From Micromonospora sp. RHAY321 (GTDB lineage: Bacteria > Actinomycetota > Actinomycetes > Mycobacteriales > Micromonosporaceae), in the NCBI RefSeq assembly GCF_023896955.1, contig NZ_JAMHIW010000011.1, forward strand, positions 62,001-126,000: 64,000 bases of DNA, in the 5' to 3' direction. The notes beneath the pieces were generated by a model. The model made no database searches. It was not told the DNA's origin and worked only from the letters and a program-made list of their open reading frames with translations. Positions 34,545-44,298 of this stretch are shown piece after piece. The translations under genes and the position numbers were made by a program. Numbering within the stretch: the stretch's first letter is position 1; the number at the start of each line of letters is the position of its first letter.

Positions 34545-37500
34545 GTGCCACCTCCTGGGCAGCCACCCGCGGGGCGGGCGGCACCGGCATCGCCGGCTGA
34601 GCCGACGGCGTCAGTTCTTTCATCACCGCGTCGTCGACGTCGCGGCCGGCGGCTTCGGCGGCCCGCATGATCTCCAGCACCCGGCGGTAGTCGCGGGGCA
34701 CCACGGCGGTGAACTCGGCCACCGCCTCCGGCCAGCGCTTGAGCAGCTCCTCGGCGACCGCCGAGCCCGTCTCGGCCACGTGCCGCTGGACCAGCTCGTG
34801 CAGCAGCGTCTGCTCCTGCTCACCGAGCGGCGCCAGGTCGACCAGCTCCGCGTTGACCCGCGCCCGGTCCAGCTGGTGCACGAACGCCGTGCCACCGGAC
34901 ATCCCGGCGGCGAAGTTGCGGCCGGTCGCGCCGAGCACCACCACCGTCCCACCGGTCATGTACTCGCAGCCGTGGTCGCCGACGCCCTCGACCACCGCGA
35001 CCGCGCCGGAGTTGCGCACCGCGAACCGCTCCCCCACCCGGCCCCGCAGGAAGACCTCACCGGCGGTGGCGCCGTACAGGATGGTGTTGCCGGCGATGAT
35101 CTGGTCCTCGGCCCGCTGCCCCGGCTCGGCGTCGTTGTCGAGGAACGGCGCGGCGGCGTCCGGACGGACGATGACCCGGCCGCCGGAGAGGCCCTTGCCC
35201 ACGTAGTCGTTGGCGTCGCCGTGCAGCCGCAGGGTCACCCCGCGCGGCAGGAACGCGCCGAACGACTGGCCGGCCGTGCCCCGCAGCACGAACTCGATGG
35301 TGTCGTCGGGCAGGCCGGCGCCGCCGTAGCGACGGGTGACCTCCCCGCCGAGCATCGCGCCGACGCTGCGGTGCTCGTTGCGCACGGCGACCTCGACCCG
35401 CACGGGCGCGCCGTCGGACAGCGCCGGACGGGCCAGCGCGATCAGTTCGTTGTCCAGGGCGTGCTCCAGGCCGTGGTCCTGGGCGCGCACCCCACGCCGG
35501 GCGGCGCCGGCCGGCAGCTCCGGCAGGTGCAGGACGGGTGCCAGGTCCAGCCCCTGCGCCTTCCAGTGCGTCAGCGCGGGGACCACGTCGAGCAGCTCCG
35601 TCTGCCCGATCGCCTCCTCGATGGACCGGAAGCCCAGCTCGGCCAGGTAACCGCGGACCTCCTCGGCGAGGAACAGGAAGAAGTTCTCCACGAACTCCGG
35701 GGTGCCGGTGAACCGTTCCCGCAGCACCGGGTTCTGGGTGGCGATGCCGACCGGGCAGGTGTCCAGGTGGCAGACCCGCATCATCACGCAGCCGGCGACG
35801 ATCAGCGGCGCGGTGGCGAAGCCGAACTCCTCCGCGCCGAGCAGCGCCGCGATCAGCACGTCCCGGCCGGTCTTGAGCTGGCCGTCGACCTGCACGGTGA
35901 CCCGGTCGCGCAGCTTGTTGAGCAGCAGCGTCTGCTGCGCCTCAGCCAGCCCCAGCTCCCAGGGGGTGCCGGCGTGCTTCAGCGAGTTCAGCGGTGACGC
36001 CCCCGTGCCGCCGTCGTGACCGGAGATCAGGATGACGTCGGCCTTGAGCTTGGCGACACCCGCCGCGACGGTGCCCACGCCGACCTCGCTGACCAGCTTG
36101 ACGTGCACCCGGGCGGCCGGGTTGACGCACTTCAGGTCGTGTACCAGCTGGGCGAGGTCCTCGATGGAGTAGATGTCGTGGTGCGGCGGCGGGGAGATCA
36201 GGCCGACACCCGGGGTGGCGTGCCGGGTCCGGGCGATCCACGGCCAGACCTTGTTGCCGGGCAGTTGCCCGCCCTCGCCGGGCTTGGCGCCCTGGGCCAT
36301 CTTGATCTGGATGTCGTCGGCGTTGACCAGGTATTCGCTGGTGACGCCGAAGCGGCCGCTGGCGATCTGCTTGACCGCCGAGCGGCGGCTCGGGTCGTGC
36401 AGCCGCTCGACGTCCTCGCCGCCCTCACCGGTGTTGGACTTGCCGCCGAGCCGGTTCATCGCGATGGCGAGCGTCTCGTGCGCCTCGGCGGAGATCGACC
36501 CGTACGACATCGCGCCGGTGGCGAACCGCTTGACGATCTCGGTGGCCGGCTCGACCTCCTCGATCGGTACGGCCGGACGGACCCCGGTACGCAGGGTGAA
36601 CAGCCCGCGCAGCGAGCCGGCCTGCGCGGCGAGCGCGTCGACCTTCGCCGTGTACTGCCGGAAGACGTCGTACTGCCGGCTGCGGGTGGCGTGCTGGAGC
36701 AGGAAGACCGTCTCCGGGTTGAACAGGTGCAGCTCACCCTCGCGGCGCCACTGGTACTCGCCGCCGACCTCCAGCCGATCGGACGCCGGGGTGCCCGCCG
36801 GCGGCCAGGCCAGCGCGTGCCGGGCGGCCACCTCGGTGTGGACGCCGGCCAGCCCCACCCCGCCGATCCGGCTGGGGGTGCCCCGGAAGTAGCGCTCGAC
36901 GAGCCGCTTGTCCAGGCCAACCGCCTCGAAGACCTGCGCACCGCAGTACGACGAGACCGTCGAGATGCCCATCTTCGACATGATCTTCAGGACGCCCTTG
37001 CCGAGCGCCTTGGCGTAGTTGCGGACCGCGGCAGCGGGCTCGACGCCGACCAGCGCGCCCGTGGAGATCATGTCCTCCACCGACTCGAAGGCCAGGTACG
37101 GGTTGACCGCCGCCGCGCCGTAGCCGATCAGCACCGCCGCGTGGTGCACCTCGCGGCAGTCGCCCGACTCCACGATCAGCGCCGCCTGGGTGCGGGTCTG
37201 CTCACGGACCAGGTGCTGGTGCACCGCGGCGGTGAGCAGCAGCGACGGGATCGGCGCCAGGTCGGCGTTGGAGTCCCGGTCGGAGAGCACCAGGATGCGG
37301 ACCCCGTCCTCGATGGCCTCGGAGACGTGCCGGCAGATCTCGGTCAGCCGCGCCTTGATACCGGCGGCACCCTCCCGGATGCGGTACAGCCCGGAGACCC
37401 GGACCGCCTTGAAGCCCGGCAGGTCGCCGTCCTCGTCGATGGAGAGGATCTTCGCCAGCTCGTCGTTGTCGATCACCGGGTGCGGCAGCACGATCTGCCG

Positions 37501-39228
37501 GCAGCTCGCCGCGCCCGGGTCGAGCAGGTTGCCCTCCGGCCCGATGGTCGACACCAGGCTGGTCACCAGCTCCTCCCGGATGGCGTCCAGCGGCGGGTTG
37601 GTGACCTGGGCGAAGAGCTGGTGGAAGTAGTCGTAGAGCAGCCGCGGTCGCGTGGACAGCGGCGAGATCGGGGTGTCCGTGCCCATCGAACCGAGCGGCT
37701 CGGCGCCGGTGCGGGCCATCGGCGCGAGCAGGATCTTCAGCTCCTCCTGGGTGTAGCCGAAGGTCTGCTGGCGGCGACGGACCGAGTCGTGGGTGTAGAC
37801 GGTGTGCTCGCGGGCGGGCAGGTCGTCCAGCTCGATCAACCCGGCGTGCAGCCACTCACCGTACGGCCGCTCGGCGGCCAGCTCCGACTTGATCTCCTCG
37901 TCGTGGACGATCCGGCCGGCGACGGTGTCGACCAGGAACATCTTCCCCGGCTGGAGCCGCCCCTTGGCGACGACCCGGGCCGGGTCGAGGTCGAGCACGC
38001 CCGCCTCGGAGCCGAGCACCACGAGCCCGTCGTCGGTCTGCCACCAGCGCCCCGGGCGCAGCCCGTTGCGGTCCAGCACCGCACCGACGATCTCGCCGTC
38101 GGTGAAGGCCACCGACGCCGGCCCGTCCCAGGGCTCCATGAGGCTCGCGTGGAAGCGGTAGAAGGCCCGCTTGTCCGGCTGCATGCCGGGGTCGTTCTCC
38201 CACGCCTCGGGGATCATCATGAGCACCGCGTGCGGCAGGCTCCGCCCGGCGAGGTGCAGCAGCTCGAGGACCTCATCGAAGTTCGCCGAGTCGGAGGCGC
38301 CGGGGGTGCAGACGGGGAAGACCCGTCGGATGTTGCCGGGGATGTCCGGGCTGGCCAGCAGCGCCTCGCGGGCCTGCATCCAGTTGCGGTTGCCGCGGAT
38401 CGTGTTGATCTCACCGTTGTGGGCGATGAACCGGTACGGGTGCGCCAGCGGCCAGGAGGGGAACGTGTTGGTGGAGAACCGGGAGTGCACCAGCGCGATG
38501 GCGCTGTCCACCCGCTCGTCGCGCAGGTCCGGGTAGAACGCCGGCAACTGGTCCGGGGTGAGCATCCCCTTGTAGACCATGGTCCGGCTGGACAGCGACG
38601 GGAAGTAAGCCGGCACGCCCCGCTCGGCGGTCTCCCGCTCGGCCTGCTTGCGCAGGCAGAAGGCCACGCGATCCAGGTCGATGCCGCGCAACGCGGAACC
38701 GGCCGGCCCGGCGGGCGAGTCGGTGAGCCGGTGCGCGGCCAGGAAGAGCTGCCGCACGCGGGGCATCGCCGCCAGGGCGGTCTCGCCGAGCCCGTCCGGG
38801 TCGATCGGCACGTCCCGCCAGCCGAGCAGGTCGGCCCCCTCGACCAGCGCGTACTTCTCGACCACCCGCCGGGCGCGGGCCTCGGCCGCGTCGTCGTCGG
38901 GCAGGAAGACCAGGCCGGTGGCGTACTCGCCGACCGGGGGCAGCGCGACGCCCGCCACGGCACGCAGGAACGCGTCCGGGACCTGGATCATGATGCCCGC
39001 GCCGTCGCCGGTGTTGGGCTCCGCGCCACGAGCACCGCGATGGTCCAGCCGGCAGAGCGCGCCGAGCCCGTTGGCGACGACCGAGTGCGAACGCCGACCG
39101 TGCAGATCCGCCACGAAGGCCACACCGCAGGCGTCGTGCTCCTGGGCCGGGTCGTACAGGCCCTGCGCGGGTGGGCGGGGGCCGGGCGTCGGGGACGCTT
39201 GCGGGCTGTGCGGGTACGGAAAGGCCAC
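34537..39228 (-). CDS. gltB: Glutamate synthase, large subunit
   Basis: A 1563-residue glutamine amidotransferase that makes two glutamates from glutamine and 2-oxoglutarate. A 33-residue propeptide precedes the catalytic Cys34 in EHDACGVAFV. The central FMN domain has the GGKSNTGEGGEDVERL segment, the 3Fe-4S cysteines are in CVMMRVCHLDTCPVG, and the C-terminal GXGXG helix repeat domain reads YMTGGTVVVLGATGRNF. GTG 39228 is preferred because AGGAGG lies just upstream; GTG 39246 is in frame without a site. It is the first gene of gltB-gltD. Confidence 0.97.
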   Translation of the reverse strand: MAFPYPHSPQASPTPGPRPPAQGLYDPAQEHDACGVAFVADLHGRRSHSVVANGLGALCRLDHRGARGAEPNTGDGAGIMIQVPDAFLRAVAGVALPPVGEYATGLVFLPDDDAAEARARRVVEKYALVEGADLLGWRDVPIDPDGLGETALAAMPRVRQLFLAAHRLTDSPAGPAGSALRGIDLDRVAFCLRKQAERETAERGVPAYFPSLSSRTMVYKGMLTPDQLPAFYPDLRDERVDSAIALVHSRFSTNTFPSWPLAHPYRFIAHNGEINTIRGNRNWMQAREALLASPDIPGNIRRVFPVCTPGASDSANFDEVLELLHLAGRSLPHAVLMMIPEAWENDPGMQPDKRAFYRFHASLMEPWDGPASVAFTDGEIVGAVLDRNGLRPGRWWQTDDGLVVLGSEAGVLDLDPARVVAKGRLQPGKMFLVDTVAGRIVHDEEIKSELAAERPYGEWLHAGLIELDDLPAREHTVYTHDSVRRRQQTFGYTQEELKILLAPMARTGAEPLGSMGTDTPISPLSTRPRLLYDYFHQLFAQVTNPPLDAIREELVTSLVSTIGPEGNLLDPGAASCRQIVLPHPVIDNDELAKILSIDEDGDLPGFKAVRVSGLYRIREGAAGIKARLTEICRHVSEAIEDGVRILVLSDRDSNADLAPIPSLLLTAAVHQHLVREQTRTQAALIVESGDCREVHHAAVLIGYGAAAVNPYLAFESVEDMISTGALVGVEPAAAVRNYAKALGKGVLKIMSKMGISTVSSYCGAQVFEAVGLDKRLVERYFRGTPSRIGGVGLAGVHTEVAARHALAWPPAGTPASDRLEVGGEYQWRREGELHLFNPETVFLLQHATRSRQYDVFRQYTAKVDALAAQAGSLRGLFTLRTGVRPAVPIEEVEPATEIVKRFATGAMSYGSISAEAHETLAIAMNRLGGKSNTGEGGEDVERLHDPSRRSAVKQIASGRFGVTSEYLVNADDIQIKMAQGAKPGEGGQLPGNKVWPWIARTRHATPGVGLISPPPHHDIYSIEDLAQLVHDLKCVNPAARVHVKLVSEVGVGTVAAGVAKLKADVILISGHDGGTGASPLNSLKHAGTPWELGLAEAQQTLLLNKLRDRVTVQVDGQLKTGRDVLIAALLGAEEFGFATAPLIVAGCVMMRVCHLDTCPVGIATQNPVLRERFTGTPEFVENFFLFLAEEVRGYLAELGFRSIEEAIGQTELLDVVPALTHWKAQGLDLAPVLHLPELPAGAARRGVRAQDHGLEHALDNELIALARPALSDGAPVRVEVAVRNEHRSVGAMLGGEVTRRYGGAGLPDDTIEFVLRGTAGQSFGAFLPRGVTLRLHGDANDYVGKGLSGGRVIVRPDAAAPFLDNDAEPGQRAEDQIIAGNTILYGATAGEVFLRGRVGERFAVRNSGAVAVVEGVGDHGCEYMTGGTVVVLGATGRNFAAGMSGGTAFVHQLDRARVNAELVDLAPLGEQEQTLLHELVQRHVAETGSAVAEELLKRWPEAVAEFTAVVPRDYRRVLEIMRAAEAAGRDVDDAVMKELTPSAQPAMPVPPAPRVAAQEVARA

Positions 39229-39372
39229 CGGGCCTCCTGTCGTCACTCAGGTTGGATCATGGTGGGGACGACGTCGGCCCGTGGGTCTATTGAGTCTACG
39301 TTAGGGCGGGCGGCACAAGGCCACCCAAGATTGATCACACCGTCCAGAGTCTGGGACGTGTAGTCTCGCGCG

Positions 39373-40218
39373 GTGGATCCTCTCAACAAGGATATCTTCG
39401 ACCGGCTGGAACGCTTCTACGACGCGGTGCCGCGCGACGTCGCCGGTGCGGAGGAGCACGGCGGGCTCGTCCTGTTCGTCCGCGACGGTGCCGGCTGGCC
39501 GTTCTACGCCCGCCCCCGCATCGACGCCACCGAACCGCCGTCACTGGCCGACGTGACGTCGGTCCGCGAGCGGCAGCGGGAGCTGGGCCTGCCGGAAGCC
39601 TTCGAGTGGGTGCACGAGACCACCCCGGAACTGCTGGCGGTGGCCCGCTCGGCAGGGCTGAACGTGCTGGAGGCGCCGCTGATGGTGCTCGATCCGGCCG
39701 CGCTGCCCGACCCGGCGACGCTGTCCGACGTACCGGTGCGGGTGTTGACGCCGGACTCACCCGACTTCGCCGCCGACGTGGCCGGCCGGCGGGCCGTGGC
39801 GGCCGTTTCGTTCGCCGCCCCCGGTACGGAGCGGGGCGACGCCGGCCCGGCCGAGCGGGACGCCGCCGTCACCGAGCTGGAGCAGGCCGCGCTCGACGAG
39901 GAGCGCTCCCGGATCGCCGACGGCCGGCGGATCTCGGCGCTGGCGGGCACGCCGACCGAGGGTGCGCTGGCCAGCGGCATGGCGATGCGGGTGGGCGACG
40001 TCGCCGAGATCGCCGGCGTGGCCACCCTGCCGGCCGCCCGGCGGCGCGGACTGGGCGCCGCGCTGACCGCCACCCTCGCCCGGGAGCTACGCGCCGCCGG
40101 CACCGACCTGGTCTTCCTCTCCGCGGGCAGTGAGGACATCGCCCGGGTCTACCTGCGGGTCGGCTTCCGACGCATCGGCACCGCCTGCATCGCCGAACCC
40201 GCGGCCCTCATCCCCTGA
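39373..40218 (+). CDS. GNAT-family N-acetyltransferase
   Basis: A 281-residue protein. The C-terminal 100 residues hold the acetyl-CoA site (EIAGVATLPAARRRGLGAALTA, with the RRRGLG pyrophosphate loop) and the final VYLRVGFRRIGTAC. The N-terminal 130 residues form an extra domain of GNAT-like shape (PFYARPRIDA). The acceptor is unknown. TAGTCT (39361-39366) lies six bases before GTG 39373, consistent with leaderless expression. Divergent from gltB, with 144 bases between. Confidence 0.85.
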   Translation: MDPLNKDIFDRLERFYDAVPRDVAGAEEHGGLVLFVRDGAGWPFYARPRIDATEPPSLADVTSVRERQRELGLPEAFEWVHETTPELLAVARSAGLNVLEAPLMVLDPAALPDPATLSDVPVRVLTPDSPDFAADVAGRRAVAAVSFAAPGTERGDAGPAERDAAVTELEQAALDEERSRIADGRRISALAGTPTEGALASGMAMRVGDVAEIAGVATLPAARRRGLGAALTATLARELRAAGTDLVFLSAGSEDIARVYLRVGFRRIGTACIAEPAALIP

Positions 40219-40249
40219 CCCGTCGCCGGGGTCGGCGCGCACCTACCGG

Positions 40250-41437
40250 TCAGGCTGGCGGGCGCCACTGCGCGGCAGACGCGGCGGCGCTGGAAAGCAG
40301 ACGCGTGTTGATCGTGCCGAGCGCGGCGTCCCGCGCGCGCAACGCCAGCCGGCCCCGCGTCTGGAGCACCGCCGACATCCGCCGGGTCTGCCGGACCACG
40401 GTCGCCGCCCGGGGGCGGCGCACCCGGTCGTACGCCTGCACGGCGTCGGGCAACCGGGCCTCGCGCAGCAGGGAGGCGAGCGTGGCGGCGTCCTCGAAGG
40501 CGAGGCAGGCGCCCTGGCCGAGATGCGGCGGCATGGCGTGCGCCGCGTCGCCGAGCAGCACCACCCCGCCCGGCCCGACCGGGAAGCCGTACGCGCGCGG
40601 CAGCGGCCGCAGTTCGCGGACCTCCTGCTGCACCAGGTCGGTCGGGTCGGTGGCGTCGAGAAGCGCGCCGATCGGGTCCGGCCAGCCGGCGTACCAGCGG
40701 CGCAGGAGGGCGAGTTGGATCTCCGGAGGCTCCGGGCGGGGCGCGCCGGCGGCGGTGGCCACCCAGTAGATGCCGCCCCGTGTGGAGCCGCCCGAGGAGC
40801 CGCGCTCCCCCAGCGAGGCGGCCACGAACCGGTACCCGGCGCCGAGGACCTCCCCGGCGATCGGCTGGTCGGCGGGCAGCCGGGGTGCCCGGTACCAGGG
40901 GATGACGGCCCGCCACGCGGCACAGCCGGAGCTGACCACCCCCGACTCGGGGGCGAGCTGGCGGCGGATGGCGCTGTCCGTGCCGTCGGCGGCGACCACC
41001 AGGTCGGCCTCGATGGTGTGCCGGCCGTCGCCGACCGCCGGGCGCTGGCCCGGGTCGACCCGGACGTGGCGCACGGTCACCCCGGTGCGCAGCTCCACCC
41101 GGTCACCGAGCCCCGCGATGAGCGCGTCGTGCAGGTCTTCGCGGTGCACCACCACCGGCATCCGGTCCGCCGGGACGGGTCGGGGCTGCACCAGCCAGTG
41201 CCCGTCCGGGCGGCGGACCCCGCCGTCGGGCAGCGGGGTGGCGATCGCAGCCAGACCGGCACCCAGGCCGAGGGACTGCAACGCGCGGACGCCGTTGGGC
41301 CAGAGCACCACGGCGGTCGGCTCGGGGCGGACCCGCTCGGCGCGTTCCAGCACGGTGACCAGCCACCCGGAGCGGGCCAGCGCGCCGGCCACCGCGAGGC
41401 CACCGACCCCTGCGCCGACCACCACCGCGCTTCGCAT
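40250..41437 (-). CDS. FAD-dependent monooxygenase
   Basis: A 395-residue class A flavin hydroxylase. It shows the FAD dinucleotide motif AVVVGAGVGGLAVAGAL, the DG motif LVVAADGTDSAIRRQL, and the GD motif VVLLGDAAHAMPPHLGQGA. It lies 15 bases downstream of lgt on the same strand and may share its transcript, though functional linkage is not expected. Substrates in this family are aromatics or polyketides; none can be inferred here. Confidence 0.9.
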   Translation of the reverse strand: MRSAVVVGAGVGGLAVAGALARSGWLVTVLERAERVRPEPTAVVLWPNGVRALQSLGLGAGLAAIATPLPDGGVRRPDGHWLVQPRPVPADRMPVVVHREDLHDALIAGLGDRVELRTGVTVRHVRVDPGQRPAVGDGRHTIEADLVVAADGTDSAIRRQLAPESGVVSSGCAAWRAVIPWYRAPRLPADQPIAGEVLGAGYRFVAASLGERGSSGGSTRGGIYWVATAAGAPRPEPPEIQLALLRRWYAGWPDPIGALLDATDPTDLVQQEVRELRPLPRAYGFPVGPGGVVLLGDAAHAMPPHLGQGACLAFEDAATLASLLREARLPDAVQAYDRVRRPRAATVVRQTRRMSAVLQTRGRLALRARDAALGTINTRLLSSAAASAAQWRPPA

Positions 41438-41452
41438 CGGTGCCGCCCCCGC

Positions 41453-42637
41453 TCAGCTGTCCCGGTCGGCGGGGCGGACGCCGGCGGCGTCGGCCCGGTC
41501 GGCGCGCGTCTCCGGCGTACCGTCGCCGTCGCCGTCGTCGGCCGAATTGGCGTCGTCGGCTTCCCGCCCGTCGAGCGGCTCGCCGTCACCCGGCCGGGCG
41601 TCGTCGGCGGCCGGCTCGGGCGGCACCACGCCGCTGTCCCGCCAGGCCTGGTACTGCTCCTCGCTGACCACGCGGTAGCCCTCCGGGGCGGCGGCCTTCG
41701 CGCCGGCCTCCCGCTCGGAGAGGTCGACCTGGGACAGGTCGGACGTCGTGGGCGGGGTCGGCGTCGCCGCCGCGCCGAGCGGGATCAGGTACTCCCGGGG
41801 GCCACGGACCCGCACGAAGTAGATCAACGCGCCGAGGAAGACCAGCGCGGCGGTCCAGACGTTGAGCCGCACGCCGAGGATCTGGTTCGCCTCGTCGGTC
41901 CGCATCAGCTCGATCCAGAACCGGCCGACGGTGTAGCCCATCACGTAGAGCGCGAACGCCCGGCCCCGGCCGAGCCGCAGCCGCCGGTCGAGGACGAGCA
42001 CCAGGGCGACCACGCCGAGGTTCCACAGCGCCTCGTAGAGGAAGGTCGGCTGGTAGAGGCCCGGTTCGAGGATCGGTTGGCCGGCGTCGTCGCGCAGCGC
42101 GTGCCCCGGGTTGTCCGGATCCATCCGGTGGATCTCCAGACCCCACGGCAGGGTCGTCCGGCCGCCGTACAGCTCGTTGTTGAACCAGTTGCCGAGCCGG
42201 CCGACCGCCTGGGCCAACGCCAGACCGGGGGCCACCGCGTCGGCCACCACGCCGAACGGGATGCCCAGCTGCCGTGCCGCGATGAGGGCGCCGACCGCGC
42301 CACCGGCGACCGCGCCCCAGATGCCGAGGCCGCCCTCCCAGATGGCGAACGCCTTGATCGGGTCACCGCCGGCGCCGAAGTACTTCTCCGGCGAGGTGAT
42401 CACGTGGTAGATCCGGGCGCCGATGATGCCGGCGGGCACCGCCCAGACGGCGATGTCGAGCACCGCGCCGGGGGCGACCCCGCGCTCACGCAGCCGGCGC
42501 TCGGTCACCCAGCAGGCCAGCACGATGCCGAGGATGATGCACAGTGCGTACGCCCGGATCGGTACCGGTCCGAGCTGCCACACGGCGGTGCTGGGACTGG
42601 GCAGGGCCGCCTGGGGGGACAGCGAGGCGAGGTTCAC
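41453..42637 (-). CDS. lgt: Prolipoprotein diacylglyceryl transferase
   Basis: Transfers diacylglycerol from phosphatidylglycerol to the lipobox cysteine of prelipoproteins in the cytoplasmic membrane. The 394-residue protein has seven membrane helices, starting with VPIRAYALCIILGIVLACWV, and the Lgt signature GRLGNWFNNELYGG. The C-terminal 110 residues are an acidic, proline-rich extension (QVDLSEREAGAKAA, DANSADDGDGDG) typical of actinobacterial Lgt. GTG 42637 has no Shine-Dalgarno; TAGCGT eight bases upstream suggests a leaderless start. It lies near the trp genes, as in relatives. Confidence 0.96.
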   Translation of the reverse strand: MNLASLSPQAALPSPSTAVWQLGPVPIRAYALCIILGIVLACWVTERRLRERGVAPGAVLDIAVWAVPAGIIGARIYHVITSPEKYFGAGGDPIKAFAIWEGGLGIWGAVAGGAVGALIAARQLGIPFGVVADAVAPGLALAQAVGRLGNWFNNELYGGRTTLPWGLEIHRMDPDNPGHALRDDAGQPILEPGLYQPTFLYEALWNLGVVALVLVLDRRLRLGRGRAFALYVMGYTVGRFWIELMRTDEANQILGVRLNVWTAALVFLGALIYFVRVRGPREYLIPLGAAATPTPPTTSDLSQVDLSEREAGAKAAAPEGYRVVSEEQYQAWRDSGVVPPEPAADDARPGDGEPLDGREADDANSADDGDGDGTPETRADRADAAGVRPADRDS

Positions 42638-42738
42638 GGGTGCACACGCTACCGCTGCACACCCCCGAAGCGGCACCCCGGGCCGCTTCGGGCGCATGCC
42701 GGTGACTTCTGGTTTGCGCCGCCGTAGGCTCTTTGTCC

Positions 42739-43332
42739 ATGAGCGCGCTCACCTGGGCGGTCGCCGCGGTCGTCACCGACGACGCCGGTCGGGTGCTGCT
42801 CTGCCGGCAGGGCCGGGGCGAGCGCCGGTACGCGTTACCCGGCGGGCGGCTGCGCCCGGCGGAGAGTCCGGTCCGGGCGGCACTGCGGGACATCCGCGCC
42901 GAGACCGGCTGGGACATCGAGCTTGCCGACCTGGTCGGCATCTACCACCTGACCAGCCCCGTGGCGGCCACGCCGGCCGGGCACGCCGGCCCGTTGCCGG
43001 ACGTCCTCGTGCACGTGTTCCGGGCCCGCGTGGCCGGGGTCCGACCGACCGCGGACCCCCTTCCGGGCTGCCGGCTGTCCTGGCACGCTCCCGCGACCCT
43101 GCCCGAGGCCGTCACCCCGCTCACCCGGGCCGCCGTCACCGACGCGGTGGCCGGCCGCTCGGGGGTGCTGCGCGACGCCCGGTGGGCACCCGGCGACGAC
43201 GAGCCCGCAAACGACTCCGACGGCCAGCCGGCGGACGGTACGGACGGACGGACGGCCGTCGGGGGCAACGGGGCGGCGCAGCCGCCGGAGCAACGGGGCG
43301 AAGTGGCGGCCGATCCCTCGCTACGCCCCTGA
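42739..43332 (+). CDS. Nudix hydrolase with degenerate Nudix box
   Basis: A 197-residue protein. Residues 1-140 are a Nudix fold; the box reads GGRLRPAESPVRAALRDI then RAETGW, so the canonical REUxEE is RDIRAE, with Asp for the first Glu and Ala for the second. The last metal-binding Glu is kept. Activity may be reduced or changed. The last 55 residues are a low-complexity Asp/Gly/Ala tail. ATG 42739 lies eight bases after TAGGCT, a leaderless-type layout. Divergent from lgt. Confidence 0.82.
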   Translation: MSALTWAVAAVVTDDAGRVLLCRQGRGERRYALPGGRLRPAESPVRAALRDIRAETGWDIELADLVGIYHLTSPVAATPAGHAGPLPDVLVHVFRARVAGVRPTADPLPGCRLSWHAPATLPEAVTPLTRAAVTDAVAGRSGVLRDARWAPGDDEPANDSDGQPADGTDGRTAVGGNGAAQPPEQRGEVAADPSLRP

Positions 43333-43396
43333 GCGCTGGGCGACCGTCCGGCGGCCACTGGACCGGCGCCCGGTCCGGCGGGCATCACCAGGTCGA

Positions 43397-43440
43397 GCGT
43401 GATACTTGTGAGGCATAAATATGACCCACAGGTATCACGC
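43397..43440. promoter_or_regulatory. Long inverted repeat between Nudix and trpA genes
   Basis: GCGTGATACTTGTG (43397-43410) and CACAGGTATCACGC (43427-43440) pair at 13 of 14 positions across an AT-rich 16-base centre. It lies between convergent genes, so either it is a bidirectional terminator or a protein-binding site. The centre (AGGCATAAATATGACC) is unusually AT-rich for this genome. Confidence 0.55.
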
Positions 43441-43493
43441 CCAAAAGACAGACATGCCGGGAGCCCGCGCCGCTCGCGGCCGGGCCTGAGCCG

Positions 43494-44297
43494 TCAGCGG
43501 ACGGGGTTTCGGACGCCCTCGGCGAGTTCGGTGCTGAGGGCGCGCAGGGCGGCCAGCCCGTCGGCCTCGGAGGGCGCATCGAGCACGCAGCGGACGAGCG
43601 CGCTGCCGACGATCACTCCGTCGGCGTACCCGGCGACGGTCCCGGCCTGCGCGCCGGTGCCCACGCCCAGACCGACACCGACCGGCAGATCGGTGACCCC
43701 GCGGACCCGGGAGACGAGCGTCGGCGCGGCGTCGGAGGTCTGCGCCCGGGCCCCGGTCACCCCCATCACGGCTGTGGCGTAGACGAAGCCCCGGCAGTGC
43801 TCCACGGTCATCGCCAGCCGCGCATCCGTGGACGACGGCGAGACCAGGAAGGTGCGGTCCAGCCCGTGCGCGTCGGAGGCGGCCAGCCACTCGTCCGCCT
43901 CGTCGGGGATCAGGTCCGGAGTGATCAGGCCGGTCCCGCCGGCGGCGGCGAGATCCCGGGCGAAGACGTCCACGCCGTACCGCTCGATCGGGTTCCAGTA
44001 GGTCATGGTGACCACCGGCGCGCCGGTGGCCGCGACCGCCTCGACGATGCGCAACGTGTCGGCGGTGCGCACACCGCCGGCCAGCGCGATGTCACTGGCC
44101 TTCTGGATGACCGGCCCGTCCATCACGGGGTCGGAGTACGGAATCTCCACCTCGATGACGTCCACGCCGGCCTCGACCATGGCGGTCATCGCCGCGATGC
44201 TGCCCTCGACGGTCGGAAACCCCGCCGGCATGCAGCCGACCAGCAGCGCCCGCCCGTCGGCCCGCGCCTTGTCGAAGGCCACCCCGATCCGGCTCAT
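43494..44297 (-). CDS. trpA: Tryptophan synthase alpha subunit
   Basis: Cleaves indole-3-glycerol phosphate to indole and glyceraldehyde 3-phosphate. The 267-residue TIM barrel has the catalytic Glu and Asp in VEIPYSDPVMDGPVIQ and the phosphate-binding ends GVGLGVGTG and GYADGVIVGSALV. ATG 44297 follows AAGGAGCGG and starts one base after the trpB stop, so TrpA and TrpB are made together for their alpha2-beta2 complex. Confidence 0.97.
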   Translation of the reverse strand: MSRIGVAFDKARADGRALLVGCMPAGFPTVEGSIAAMTAMVEAGVDVIEVEIPYSDPVMDGPVIQKASDIALAGGVRTADTLRIVEAVAATGAPVVTMTYWNPIERYGVDVFARDLAAAGGTGLITPDLIPDEADEWLAASDAHGLDRTFLVSPSSTDARLAMTVEHCRGFVYATAVMGVTGARAQTSDAAPTLVSRVRGVTDLPVGVGLGVGTGAQAGTVAGYADGVIVGSALVRCVLDAPSEADGLAALRALSTELAEGVRNPVR

Positions 44298-44298
44298 C

